Assembly: GCA_009692905.1 (NCBI GenBank)
Contig: SHYI01000033.1
Coordinates: 1-9,349, forward strand
Reading direction: 5' to 3'
Source: Chloroflexota bacterium
GTDB taxonomy: Bacteria; Chloroflexota; Limnocylindria; Limnocylindrales; Limnocylindraceae
Length of the DNA stretch: 9,349 bases
The translations under genes and the position numbers were made by a program. The notes under the pieces were generated by a model, which searched no databases, was not told where the DNA came from, and saw only the letters and a list, made by a program, of their open reading frames with translations. Positions 1-5,724 of this stretch are shown one piece after another (positions within the stretch are counted from its first letter, which is position 1; each line of letters starts with the position of its first letter).

Positions 1-362
1 AAGATCTCACCGGCGCGCATGCGGCGATCGATCAAATCGGCAACGACGGCGCCGCTGCACGAGACGTGGGTGAGTGAGAGTCGCATGTTGGTTGGCATCA
101 AGAGGCGCGGCCAGGCTGGCCCGCGGGCACAGACACTCGGCGCGCCAAGCACCTGCAACGTGCCGCGATCAAACGGGAGCGCCGCCGAGGCGTAGCTATC
201 ACCAAGAACAACAAGGTTCAGCGTTGGTAGCGATGGATCGTTCGGGCCGACCAGCATCGGTGCTGGAATCGCCGCGTCGAAGCGCAGCCCTGGCCCGCCG
301 ACGCCACCGAGCGCGGCGACGATCAGTCCGGCGAGGGCACCAGCAACAAGACGCTTACGCAT
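1..362 (-). CDS. Secreted SGNH/GDSL hydrolase, N-terminal part (3' end outside window)
   Basis: Only the first 120 codons are in the window; the reading frame stays open to base 1. The N-terminus (MRKR, then an Ala/Gly/Leu-rich hydrophobic stretch to about residue 23) looks like a signal peptide, so the enzyme is probably exported. Residues 51-57 read VVLGDSY, the block I motif of SGNH/GDSL esterases, with Ser56 as the predicted nucleophile. Residues 101-104 (SCSG) follow a conserved hydrophobic stretch, as in secreted Streptomyces/mycobacterial-type SGNH hydrolases, and Cys78 and Cys102 sit where a disulfide occurs in that group. The likely role is an extracellular esterase or lipase; the substrate cannot be told. 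The ATG at 362 overlaps the end of the upstream MeaB gene by 8 nt and has no clear ribosome site, so it is probably translated by coupling. The catalytic Asp-His block lies beyond the window. Confidence 0.82.
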   Translation of the reverse strand, partial: MRKRLVAGALAGLIVAALGGVGGPGLRFDAAIPAPMLVGPNDPSLPTLNLVVLGDSYASAALPFDRGTLQVLGAPSVCARGPAWPRLLMPTNMRLSLTHVSCSGAVVADLIDRRMRAGEI

Positions 363-1281
363 CAGGCGTCTCGCTAATACCGAAGAGCGCGGTGAGCGAT
401 CCAGTCAACGATTGAGTTCCGGCAACGATCTGCTCGGCGCGCGTCGTGAGTGCGCCGCTCGCCCTTGCCTCGCGCACCTGCGCATCAACATGTGATTCGG
501 CGGCGGCAACAAGGTGCGCCTCAACACGACGAATGCGACCGCGCACGCCGCGGCCTGCACCCACGTCATCGATGGTGGCCAGGAGCTCACTGATCCCAGC
601 ACCAGCGGTGGCAGAGACGAGAGCAAGCTCTGGCGCGCCTGCACCGAGGGCAAGCCCACTGCGCAGGCGATCGAAGGCTGCCTGTGCGCCCGGTCGATCC
701 GACTTGTTCACGGCAACGATGTCGGCGACCTCAAGGATCCCCGCCTTCATCGCCTGCACCTCGTCGCCCCCCTCGGGGCCCTCCACAACGAGCAACACAT
801 CGGCGAGCCGCGCAATGCCGATCTCGGCCTGTCCGGCGCCAACGGTCTCCACAAAGATCAGATCAAACCCGGCCGCCTCAACCAAGATGGTTGCCGCAGC
901 GGCGACATGCGCGAGCGATCGACCGCTGCCACGTGTAGCAATGGAGCGCGTGAAGCGACCGTCATCGTCGGGATGCTCGTCAATGCGCACCCGATCGCCG
1001 AGGAGTGCACCACCGCTCTCGTGGGAGCTCGGGTCAATTGCGAGGATGGCGACGCGACGACCGCCAGCACGCGCCACATCGGCGAGGGCTGCAGCGAGTG
1101 AACTCTTCCCCGCTCCCGGCGCGCCAGTCAGCCCCACAACAAGGGCGTTGCGCGCGTCGGCCGTCGATGCGGCGAGCGCCTCTTGAATGCGTTGATTCGC
1201 TGCTGGACCCGGACGCTCTACCGCGCTAATCCCCTGCGCCAGCTCGCGACGCGCCGCGAGATGCTTAGCGTCGGCGGGCAT
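355..1281 (-). CDS. meaB: MeaB/ArgK-family GTPase, chaperone of a B12-dependent acyl-CoA mutase
   Basis: This is a 308-residue G3E-type P-loop GTPase of the MeaB/ArgK family. Such proteins bind an adenosylcobalamin-dependent acyl-CoA mutase, gate cofactor loading and help replace damaged cofactor. Visible motifs are Walker A GAPGAGKS (53-60), DPSS (83-86), ALLGDRVRI (92-100), ETVGAGQ (145-151) and the guanine-specificity motif NKSD (192-195); the C-terminus is the helical dimerisation arm. The frame is open back to 1533, but the extra 84 codons lie over the B12-subunit gene in another frame and look nothing like MeaB, so I take the ATG at 1281. It overlaps the upstream gene by 17 nt. One oddity is the usually conserved ATRGxxGG segment, which reads ATRGSGRS (116-123) and lacks the Gly-Gly. 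The neighbouring B12-binding subunit supports the assignment. Confidence 0.93.
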   Translation of the reverse strand: MPADAKHLAARRELAQGISAVERPGPAANQRIQEALAASTADARNALVVGLTGAPGAGKSSLAAALADVARAGGRRVAILAIDPSSHESGGALLGDRVRIDEHPDDDGRFTRSIATRGSGRSLAHVAAAATILVEAAGFDLIFVETVGAGQAEIGIARLADVLLVVEGPEGGDEVQAMKAGILEVADIVAVNKSDRPGAQAAFDRLRSGLALGAGAPELALVSATAGAGISELLATIDDVGAGRGVRGRIRRVEAHLVAAAESHVDAQVREARASGALTTRAEQIVAGTQSLTGSLTALFGISETPDA

Positions 1282-1672
1282 TCGCGCGTAGGAAGGTGGC
1301 AACCTCGGCGATCGTGGTTCCTGGCCCAAAGATTCCCGAGATGCCGGCCTGCTCCAACTCTGGGCGATCGGCCTCGGGGATGATGCCGCCCGCGACCACC
1401 AGCACATCGGTCGCCCCAGAGGCGCGAAGGCTCGCGGCCAACTTCGGCAGCAGGGTCGCATGGGCGCCCGAGAGAATCGAGCAGCCGACCACATCGACGT
1501 CCTCTTCAATGGCTGCGGCAACAATGGCGTCAAGGGTTCGGCGCAGCCCTGTGTAGATCACCTCGAAGCCTTCGTCGCGCAGACCGCGCGCAAGCACCTT
1601 GGCGCCACGGTCATGGCCGTCAAGGCCAGGCTTGGCGATCAACACACGAATCGGCGTCGTTCGCTCAGCCAT
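1265..1672 (-). CDS. Stand-alone cobalamin-binding subunit of an acyl-CoA mutase (methylmalonyl-CoA mutase type)
   Basis: A 135-residue protein equivalent to only the C-terminal B12-binding domain of methylmalonyl-CoA mutase. Residues 14-23 (KPGLDGHDRG) hold the DxHxxG signature, in which His20 would be the lower axial ligand of cobalt. The rest follows the family closely: VIYTGL (39-43), SILSGAH (65-71), AGGIIPEAD (94-102) and GIFGPGTT (113-120). Length and composition match small subunits of split mutases: archaeal-type methylmalonyl-CoA mutase, isobutyryl-CoA mutase IcmB, or 2-hydroxyisobutyryl-CoA mutase HcmB. Which acyl-CoA is rearranged depends on the large subunit, which is not here. 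I chose the ATG at 1672, not an upstream start at 1738, because homology begins right after it and its ATGGCTGA overlaps the folE stop by 8 nt, a typical coupling junction. Confidence 0.93.
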   Translation of the reverse strand: MAERTTPIRVLIAKPGLDGHDRGAKVLARGLRDEGFEVIYTGLRRTLDAIVAAAIEEDVDVVGCSILSGAHATLLPKLAASLRASGATDVLVVAGGIIPEADRPELEQAGISGIFGPGTTIAEVATFLRANARRR

Positions 1673-2306
1673 GGAGCCCCTCGCGTCGCGCCACGCCGCG
1701 ATCGTGTGCGCGCGCCAACGCCTCGCGCAACGTGGCATCGGTCCGGAGTGATCCGCGCATCGCCTCGGTGGTCATAACGACACCAGGCTGGCGTGCGCCG
1801 CGCGCGGCGAGGCAGAGGTGTTCGGCGCTGACCAGTACGCCAACGCCTGCTGGCGAAAGGGCGTCGTTCAGTGCATCGGCGACCTGCGCGGTGAGGCGCT
1901 CCTGCACCTGCAGTCGTCGCGCAAAGGCATCCACAAGGCGTGGGATCTTCGAGAGGCCAACGATGCGACCGCTCGGCACGTAGCCAACAGTCGCCACGCC
2001 AGGGAACGGCAGAAGGTGGTGTTCGCAGAGGGCGTGGAACGGGATCCCCTCAACAACGACGAGGTCTCCGGCTGGGGCGCCCGCTGGCTCCTCGAAGACG
2101 GTGCCGAGGATCTCGTACGGATCGCTCGCATAGCCACTGGTGAGCTCGAGCATGGCGCGAGCAACGCGGCCTGGGGTATCGACGAGCCCGTCACGCGCTG
2201 GATCCTCGCCAATGGCGCGCAGGATGGTCTCAGCCGCCTCAGCGATCCGGGCCTCGGCATCTGAAGTGGGCACGATTGCCCGCGCTGTCTTGCTCTTTGA
2301 CTGCAT
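1665..2306 (-). CDS. folE: GTP cyclohydrolase I (FolE)
   Basis: The 213-residue product converts GTP to 7,8-dihydroneopterin triphosphate, the first step of tetrahydrofolate synthesis, in the cytoplasm. The zinc and catalytic residues are visible: CEHH at 94-97 (Cys94 and His97 as ligands) and EHLC at 162-165 (Cys165 the third ligand, His163 catalytic). Other family blocks are the DTPGRVA segment (43-49), LSKIPRLVDAFARRLQVQERLT (118-139) and RGARQPG (169-175). Length is normal and all key residues are present, so it should be active. It is the first gene of a four-gene minus-strand operon and overlaps the next gene by 8 nt. Its ATG lies exactly 6 nt past a TAGGAT box, so the transcript may be leaderless. 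No other folate gene is in view, and the link with the mutase genes is positional only. Confidence 0.96.
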   Translation of the reverse strand: MQSKSKTARAIVPTSDAEARIAEAAETILRAIGEDPARDGLVDTPGRVARAMLELTSGYASDPYEILGTVFEEPAGAPAGDLVVVEGIPFHALCEHHLLPFPGVATVGYVPSGRIVGLSKIPRLVDAFARRLQVQERLTAQVADALNDALSPAGVGVLVSAEHLCLAARGARQPGVVMTTEAMRGSLRTDATLREALARAHDRGVARREGLHG

Positions 2307-2312
2307 TCGCTC

Positions 2313-2336
2313 ATCCTACCCGCCCCGTCGTAGGAT
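2313..2336. promoter_or_regulatory. Symmetric divergent promoter: inverted TAGGAT boxes between folE and the peptidase gene
   Basis: The 36-bp gap between two divergent genes contains a perfect 7-bp inverted repeat, ATCCTAC-N10-GTAGGAT. The right arm gives TAGGAT (2331-2336) on the plus strand, 6 nt before the GTG at 2343. The left arm gives TAGGAT (2318-2313) on the minus strand, 6 nt before the ATG at 2306. A -10 hexamer normally ends at -7, so both genes would start transcription on the first base of their start codon (leaderless). The alternative is that AGGA in each arm is a Shine-Dalgarno sequence. A TAGGAT box at 9137-9142, too far from its gene for ribosome binding, favours the promoter reading. 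No TTGACA-like -35 is obvious. Confidence 0.6.
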
Positions 2337-2342
2337 CTCCTC

Positions 2343-2681
2343 GTGGACCCCCTGGAAGAGATTGAACGCGTGGAGCAGTTGACCGAAGAGGCGCTGCGCG
2401 GCTTACCTGAACCCCTACGCTCCGCCGCCCAGGAGCTCCTCGTCACCGTGAGCCATAAGCCTGGGGTTGACCTCTATGGCGAGTTCTACGGGCTACCGAA
2501 AGGGATTGAGGGCGGCCTCGGCGAGCCGCCCCCCGAGGTGACCCTCTACGCCGCAACGCTCCTCGCCGACTTCCCCGACGCCGAGGCCCTGCGCCGCGAG
2601 GTGCGCCGAACGCTCATCCATGAAATCGGGCACTACCTTGGGCTGAGCGAGGAGGATCTGCACGCCCGCGGGCTCGAGTAG
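2343..2681 (+). CDS. Zinicin-like metallopeptidase family protein (short HEIGH type, DUF1025-like)
   Basis: A 112-residue protein with a single recognisable motif, HEIGHYLGLSEEDL at 93-106: two zinc-binding histidines and the catalytic glutamate of an HExxH peptidase, followed by a conserved acidic residue (Asp105) as probable third ligand. This matches the small minimal zincin family widespread in Actinobacteria and Chloroflexota (metallopeptidase family, formerly DUF1025). The motif near the C-terminus and the overall length are normal for it. There is no signal peptide, so it is cytoplasmic; its substrate is unknown. The N-terminus (residues 1-35) is acidic and helical. Translation starts at GTG 2343, the only start consistent with the divergent folE promoter, and the mRNA may be leaderless. 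The thioredoxin gene follows after 74 bp but has its own promoter-like sequence. Confidence 0.88.
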   Translation: MDPLEEIERVEQLTEEALRGLPEPLRSAAQELLVTVSHKPGVDLYGEFYGLPKGIEGGLGEPPPEVTLYAATLLADFPDAEALRREVRRTLIHEIGHYLGLSEEDLHARGLE

Positions 2682-2697
2682 TTTTGCCGCCGCTCGC

Positions 2698-2703
2698 TAT
2701 GAT
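2698..2703 (+). promoter_or_regulatory. Predicted -10 box (TATGAT) of the thioredoxin gene
   Basis: TATGAT differs from the TATAAT consensus at one base and lies 52 nt before the trx start codon, in the gap after the peptidase stop. It would start transcription near 2709-2710, giving a leader of about 46 nt that contains a dyad and a ribosome site. I see no good -35 at 16-18 bp upstream; that stretch overlaps the end of the peptidase gene. Confidence 0.5.
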
Positions 2704-2712
2704 GGTGGTCAA

Positions 2713-2732
2713 GGCGGAGAGACCGTTCCGCC
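2713..2732 (+). promoter_or_regulatory. Inverted repeat in the thioredoxin leader (operator or 5'-UTR hairpin)
   Basis: A perfect 6-bp inverted repeat, GGCGGA-N8-TCCGCC, lies just after the predicted transcription start and about 14 nt before the ribosome site (AGGGGG, 2746-2751). It could be a DNA operator at about +3 to +22 or an RNA stem-loop protecting or regulating the leader. It is not followed by a T-run, so it is not an intrinsic terminator. Six-base dyads occur by chance in GC-rich DNA, so confidence is modest. Confidence 0.4.
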
Positions 2733-2755
2733 ACAAGAAGAGCGCAGGGGGAACC

Positions 2756-3088
2756 ATGGCGGAGATCAAGCACACCAGCGATGCAGCATTCCAGACGGAC
2801 GTCATGGATTCGGCACATCCCGTCATCGTTGACTTCTGGGCGCCGTGGTGTGGCCCGTGCAAGCTTGTTGCCCCAGAGCTCGAGAAGCTCGCCGCGCAGT
2901 ACGACGGCAAGGTCACCATCGTGAAGGTGAACGTCGACGAGAACCCTGCCCTGCAGCAGGCGTTCAACATCATGTCGATCCCAACGATCGCCTACTTCAA
3001 GGGAGCCGGTGCCCAGCCAGTTGGCGCCGTCGGCTTCCAAACTGCAGAGCAGTTGGAGGCGCGCTTCGCGTTGAAGGAGCTCGTCTAA
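2756..3088 (+). CDS. trxA: Thioredoxin
   Basis: A 110-residue classical thioredoxin, a cytoplasmic protein-disulfide reductase kept reduced by thioredoxin reductase. The active site WCGPC is at 31-35, so the cysteines fall at 32 and 35 as in the E. coli protein. The buried Asp26 is present (VDFWAP, 25-30), and the cis-proline is in SIPT (74-77). Length is standard for a single thioredoxin fold with no signal peptide or fusion. The frame is open from 2684, but I place the start at ATG 2756 because homology begins there and it is preceded by AGGGGG at 2746-2751 with 4-nt spacing. The gene ends 3 nt from the convergent minus-strand gene, leaving no room for a conventional terminator. Thioredoxin reductase is not in the window. 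Confidence 0.96.
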   Translation: MAEIKHTSDAAFQTDVMDSAHPVIVDFWAPWCGPCKLVAPELEKLAAQYDGKVTIVKVNVDENPALQQAFNIMSIPTIAYFKGAGAQPVGAVGFQTAEQLEARFALKELV

Positions 3089-3091
3089 CCC

Positions 3092-3688
3092 TTACGGCGT
3101 AGCCAACGCCGCCGCGTATGCGGCGAGACGTTCGGCGATAAGTGCATTTGAAATATCGGAAGCCAGCAGCGCGCGCACGCGATCTGGCTCGCCCGTATCA
3201 AACAGTGTGATCACCTGGCGGTGATCGCCATTCAGGAGCGTGAACTGCTTCCCTGGCCAGTCCCCGACCTTGATGTCGATGATCGTCAGCCCTTGCGTCT
3301 TGCGCCCACCGCGTGCGCCGCGCTCAAAGGCATAGGCGAGGTTGTCTAGCGATAGCCCTGCGGCCGAATAGAGCACGAGCGAGTAACCCGTTTTGCCGGG
3401 GAGTTCGAAGATGGCTCCCGCAGATCGCAGCTCACGAATCCCTGCACCCCAGAGTGGACCGAGGCGCAACTGCGAGCACTCACGTCCGGAGTCAATCGTG
3501 ACCGGCGTGGCATCCCAACCCGTTACGGGGAGCGCAGCCTCAAGCGCGGTGTCGAAGCCTGCAGCGCGCTGCTGATCAATCGTCTCGTTGCACGGTAGTG
3601 AGCCGTCGGGTGGCGCCACTGGCGCGCAGGCGCCCGCTGCAATCACGAGAAGGAGTGCCGCAAGTAGCGTTCGCATAGCGCTCATCAT
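3092..3688 (-). CDS. Hypothetical exported protein, possible lipoprotein
   Basis: I do not recognise this 198-residue protein. It begins with a short positive segment and a hydrophobic core (residues 5-18), then AAGAC ending in Cys21, which could be a lipidation site. The -3 residue is Ala instead of the usual Leu/Val/Ile, so signal peptidase I cleavage is an alternative. Cys33 and Cys71 could form a disulfide after export. The mature part is soluble and mixed alpha/beta, with no known catalytic motif; a Gly-rich stretch (LGPLWGAGIREL) lies near 76-87. Start choice: ATG at 3688 or the adjacent ATG at 3685; AGGAG (3691-3695) has 2-nt spacing to the first and 5-nt to the second, so 3685 may be the one used. 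It is the last gene of the DUF4032/J-protein operon, 5 nt after the J-protein stop. Confidence 0.75.
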   Translation of the reverse strand: MMSAMRTLLAALLLVIAAGACAPVAPPDGSLPCNETIDQQRAAGFDTALEAALPVTGWDATPVTIDSGRECSQLRLGPLWGAGIRELRSAGAIFELPGKTGYSLVLYSAAGLSLDNLAYAFERGARGGRKTQGLTIIDIKVGDWPGKQFTLLNGDHRQVITLFDTGEPDRVRALLASDISNALIAERLAAYAAALATP

Positions 3689-3693
3689 GACTC

Positions 3694-4404
3694 CTACTCC
3701 AACTCCCTGTTCGGATCGAAAAGTGGCGCCGTTGGCCGCCGAGTGCTCCCCCGAGGTGGGTGCGGCGCGCCGCGCTCTTCTAGATCGTCGAGCACCACAT
3801 TCGCCGCGCGCACCAGCTCCTGATCGCGGCGCACGTTATCGGCGCACCAGACGAGGTAGCCGGGGTCGCGCTTCGCCACATCACCAACCGTTGCCCCCTC
3901 GTACCGACCGAAGGCGAAGACGGTTGTGGCGGCCTCGCTCAGTGTCGGGCGTCGGTAGTCGGGAGGGAGCGGCGCAAAGCTCCGCTCTACTGGGCCTGCC
4001 GGTGACCCTGGGAGCGGGCCGACAGGGCCGCGTGGCGCACGTGGCGCCCACGGCTGCTCTGGGCGCCAGTTGATCGGCGTCGGGCGACTGGTGCGCGCGT
4101 TTGCAGCGGGTGCCGCATCAACCACGACGCTCGCGGTGACGGGGCGCTCTGGCTTATGTCCACCCTTTGCCGGAGGCTCAGCGGCGGGCGCGCCCTCGGA
4201 GGCCCACGCCTCGGCGAGCAGCGCTTCGGCGGCGGCATTGATGAGGGCCATCTCGCGCGTTGCCTCCGCGGCGCTCTTCGGATCGCCCATGAATCGATCG
4301 GGGTGATGCTCGCGGGCGAGCTGTCGACGCGCGGCGCGAATCTCATCGGCGCTCGCGCCGAGTGGCACGCCGAGGACCTCGTGGGGGGTACGGCGCCCGG
4401 TCAT
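3694..4404 (-). CDS. J-domain protein with ExoX-like C-terminal domain
   Basis: The 236-residue product starts with a DnaJ domain (about 6-66): PHEVLGVPLGAS, then HPDR at 34-37, the tripeptide that stimulates DnaK/Hsp70 ATPase. A disordered Pro/Ala/Arg-rich linker follows (about 70-152). A compact C-terminal domain (about 160-208) contains FAFGRYEGATVGDVA and DPGYLVWC, which resembles the small ExoX-like C-terminal domain (FGKYKG...DPGYLRW pattern) found behind exonucleases and in other contexts. There are no zinc fingers and no DnaJ substrate-binding domain, so it is not a general DnaJ; a dedicated adaptor bringing Hsp70 to a specific target is a reasonable inference. Its ATG overlaps the DUF4032 stop as ATGA, with GAGGAT at 4413-4418 as a possible ribosome site. 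The domain naming of the C-terminus rests on pattern recall. Confidence 0.83.
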   Translation of the reverse strand: MTGRRTPHEVLGVPLGASADEIRAARRQLAREHHPDRFMGDPKSAAEATREMALINAAAEALLAEAWASEGAPAAEPPAKGGHKPERPVTASVVVDAAPAANARTSRPTPINWRPEQPWAPRAPRGPVGPLPGSPAGPVERSFAPLPPDYRRPTLSEAATTVFAFGRYEGATVGDVAKRDPGYLVWCADNVRRDQELVRAANVVLDDLEERGAPHPPRGSTRRPTAPLFDPNRELE

Positions 4405-5699
4405 CGCGAGGCATCCTCATCGGCGGCGCTCACCGCTGCAGAGACGAGTGCGTCTTCGGCCGACATCGTGTCGACGCCATCACTGCCAGCGCGGGCACTC
4501 TCGGGGGCCGGCGCACCGAGTGCGACGTAGTCGGCTACGGCCGCATCCAGGCCAACATCGGCACCAGCCCGTTCGGAGAGGATCCACTTGTGTTCTAGCG
4601 CATCACAATAGGCCTGCAGCGCGTCTCGGCCCGGAGCCAGGTGCGGGCGCAGGCGAACGAGTGTCGGCTCCAGAACTTCGGCGCGCCATCGCGCCGCCAC
4701 GAGCCCAGCGGTGAGTTGTGCGCCGCCCTGCACCTGCAGCCAGACCCCGTACTCATGCAAATCGTTCAGCAAGAGCTGCGCCTGACCCTCTAGCGCGTCG
4801 ACGCCGGTGAGGCGCAGGAGCTGCTCGGCGTGGAAGCGGCGCGAGGCGATCGCCAGCGAGACGCGCATCCCCTCGCCACTCGTCACATCGAGGCTCAACT
4901 CTTCGACGGCAAAGCCAAGCACGTTCAGGTCGCGAATGCGGGTGGCCACGGCGCGACGATCGTTTGCACTCGCGACGAACGGGCGGTGCAGCTGCCCCCA
5001 GAGGGCGGTATAGCGATCGCGAAGTGCCGCTGAGGCGCGTACCGCTGCGTCGGTATCAACCTCGCTGCCACCCAGGGCGGCGGCGGCATCGGCGAGACCG
5101 AAGGCCACGTTCTCCACCAGGATGTCGAGGTCGTGCTGGCGCTGCCCATCACTTAGCTGCTCGTGATACTCGGCCGTCTCGGCATCGACGAGATAGGCCT
5201 GCAGTCGGTTCCCGTCGCGCTTTAAGAGTGCGTTTGCCAGTGAGCCGTCGCCCCACCAGACGCCGTGCCGGTGCAGGTCAACCAGGAGAACCGCTAGTGC
5301 ATCAAGGAGTCGCCCCGAGAACTGCCCCGACGTTGCGGCACCTGGGGTGCTGAGGAGTCGCCGGTACTGAATGCTGCCGCGCAGGTAGTCGGTGATGATG
5401 AAGCCCTCACCGTCGCCGCGATCAACGGCGCCGACGGGCGTTACTGCGGGCATCCCCGCAGATTCAAGGCGACGCAGAATGGCGAACTCGCGCTCCACCA
5501 GTGGCGTCGGGAGCTCCTTGACGGCCAACAGGCGACCGGCCACGCGTACGAAGCGCACGAGGTGACGTGACGGCCCTACTTCAAGCGGCACCAACTCCAC
5601 CTCGGGGCTCGCCCAGTCGCGCAGTGGCTTCGTCCACGGCAGCGCAATCAGCGCCGGTTCAGGGCTGCGTAGCGTGACGTGTGGGGCGGCTACAGGCAT
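4401..5699 (-). CDS. DUF4032 protein with N-terminal kinase-like (Kdo/WaaP-type) domain
   Basis: This 432-residue protein has an N-terminal protein-kinase-like half and a C-terminal DUF4032-type half. Kinase signatures are visible: AVKE (Lys61), a helix glutamate around Glu71 (REFAILRRLE), ITDYL (102-106) as hinge, WGDGSLANALL (149-159) as catalytic loop with Asp151 and Asn156 spaced as in HRDxxxxN, and VDAE (171-174) in place of DFG. It could therefore be active, resembling lipopolysaccharide Kdo kinase-type folds. The C-terminal part ends with a conserved-looking KWILSERAGADVGLDAAV segment (371-388), then an acidic Ala/Ser-rich tail. Substrate is unknown. I use the ATG at 5699; a TTG at 5708 is in frame but lies in the predicted -10 box. 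It is the first gene of a three-gene operon. Confidence 0.85.
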   Translation of the reverse strand: MPVAAPHVTLRSPEPALIALPWTKPLRDWASPEVELVPLEVGPSRHLVRFVRVAGRLLAVKELPTPLVEREFAILRRLESAGMPAVTPVGAVDRGDGEGFIITDYLRGSIQYRRLLSTPGAATSGQFSGRLLDALAVLLVDLHRHGVWWGDGSLANALLKRDGNRLQAYLVDAETAEYHEQLSDGQRQHDLDILVENVAFGLADAAAALGGSEVDTDAAVRASAALRDRYTALWGQLHRPFVASANDRRAVATRIRDLNVLGFAVEELSLDVTSGEGMRVSLAIASRRFHAEQLLRLTGVDALEGQAQLLLNDLHEYGVWLQVQGGAQLTAGLVAARWRAEVLEPTLVRLRPHLAPGRDALQAYCDALEHKWILSERAGADVGLDAAVADYVALGAPAPESARAGSDGVDTMSAEDALVSAAVSAADEDASR

Positions 5700-5707
5700 A
5701 GAGACCA

Positions 5708-5713
5708 AGTGTA
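5708..5713 (-). promoter_or_regulatory. Predicted -10 box (TACACT) for the DUF4032 operon
   Basis: Read on the minus strand, TACACT fits the TANNNT pattern and ends 8 nt before the ATG at 5699. There is no Shine-Dalgarno sequence in between (the spacer is T/C/G-rich), so a leaderless or nearly leaderless transcript is likely. It sits back to back with the -10 of the divergent carotenoid operon, 11 bp away. Confidence 0.5.
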
Positions 5714-5724
5714 GCCGCCTCCCC

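Noticed and set aside
446..1186. 246-codon open frame on the plus strand opposite meaB
   Set aside because: Ser/Ala/Pro/Arg-rich product typical of a shadow frame; no ribosome site or promoter, and the opposite strand has all MeaB motifs.
1282..1533. N-terminal extension of the MeaB frame up to 1533
   Set aside because: The extra 84 residues are a Trp/Arg/Pro-rich out-of-frame reading of the well-supported B12-subunit gene; MeaB homology begins just after ATG 1281.
3110..3125. Hairpin CGCCGC-GTAT-GCGGCG 22 nt after the thioredoxin stop as an intrinsic terminator
   Set aside because: No T-run follows it on the plus strand, and it lies inside the 3' coding end of the convergent gene, where Ala-rich codons (GCC/GCG) make such repeats likely by chance.
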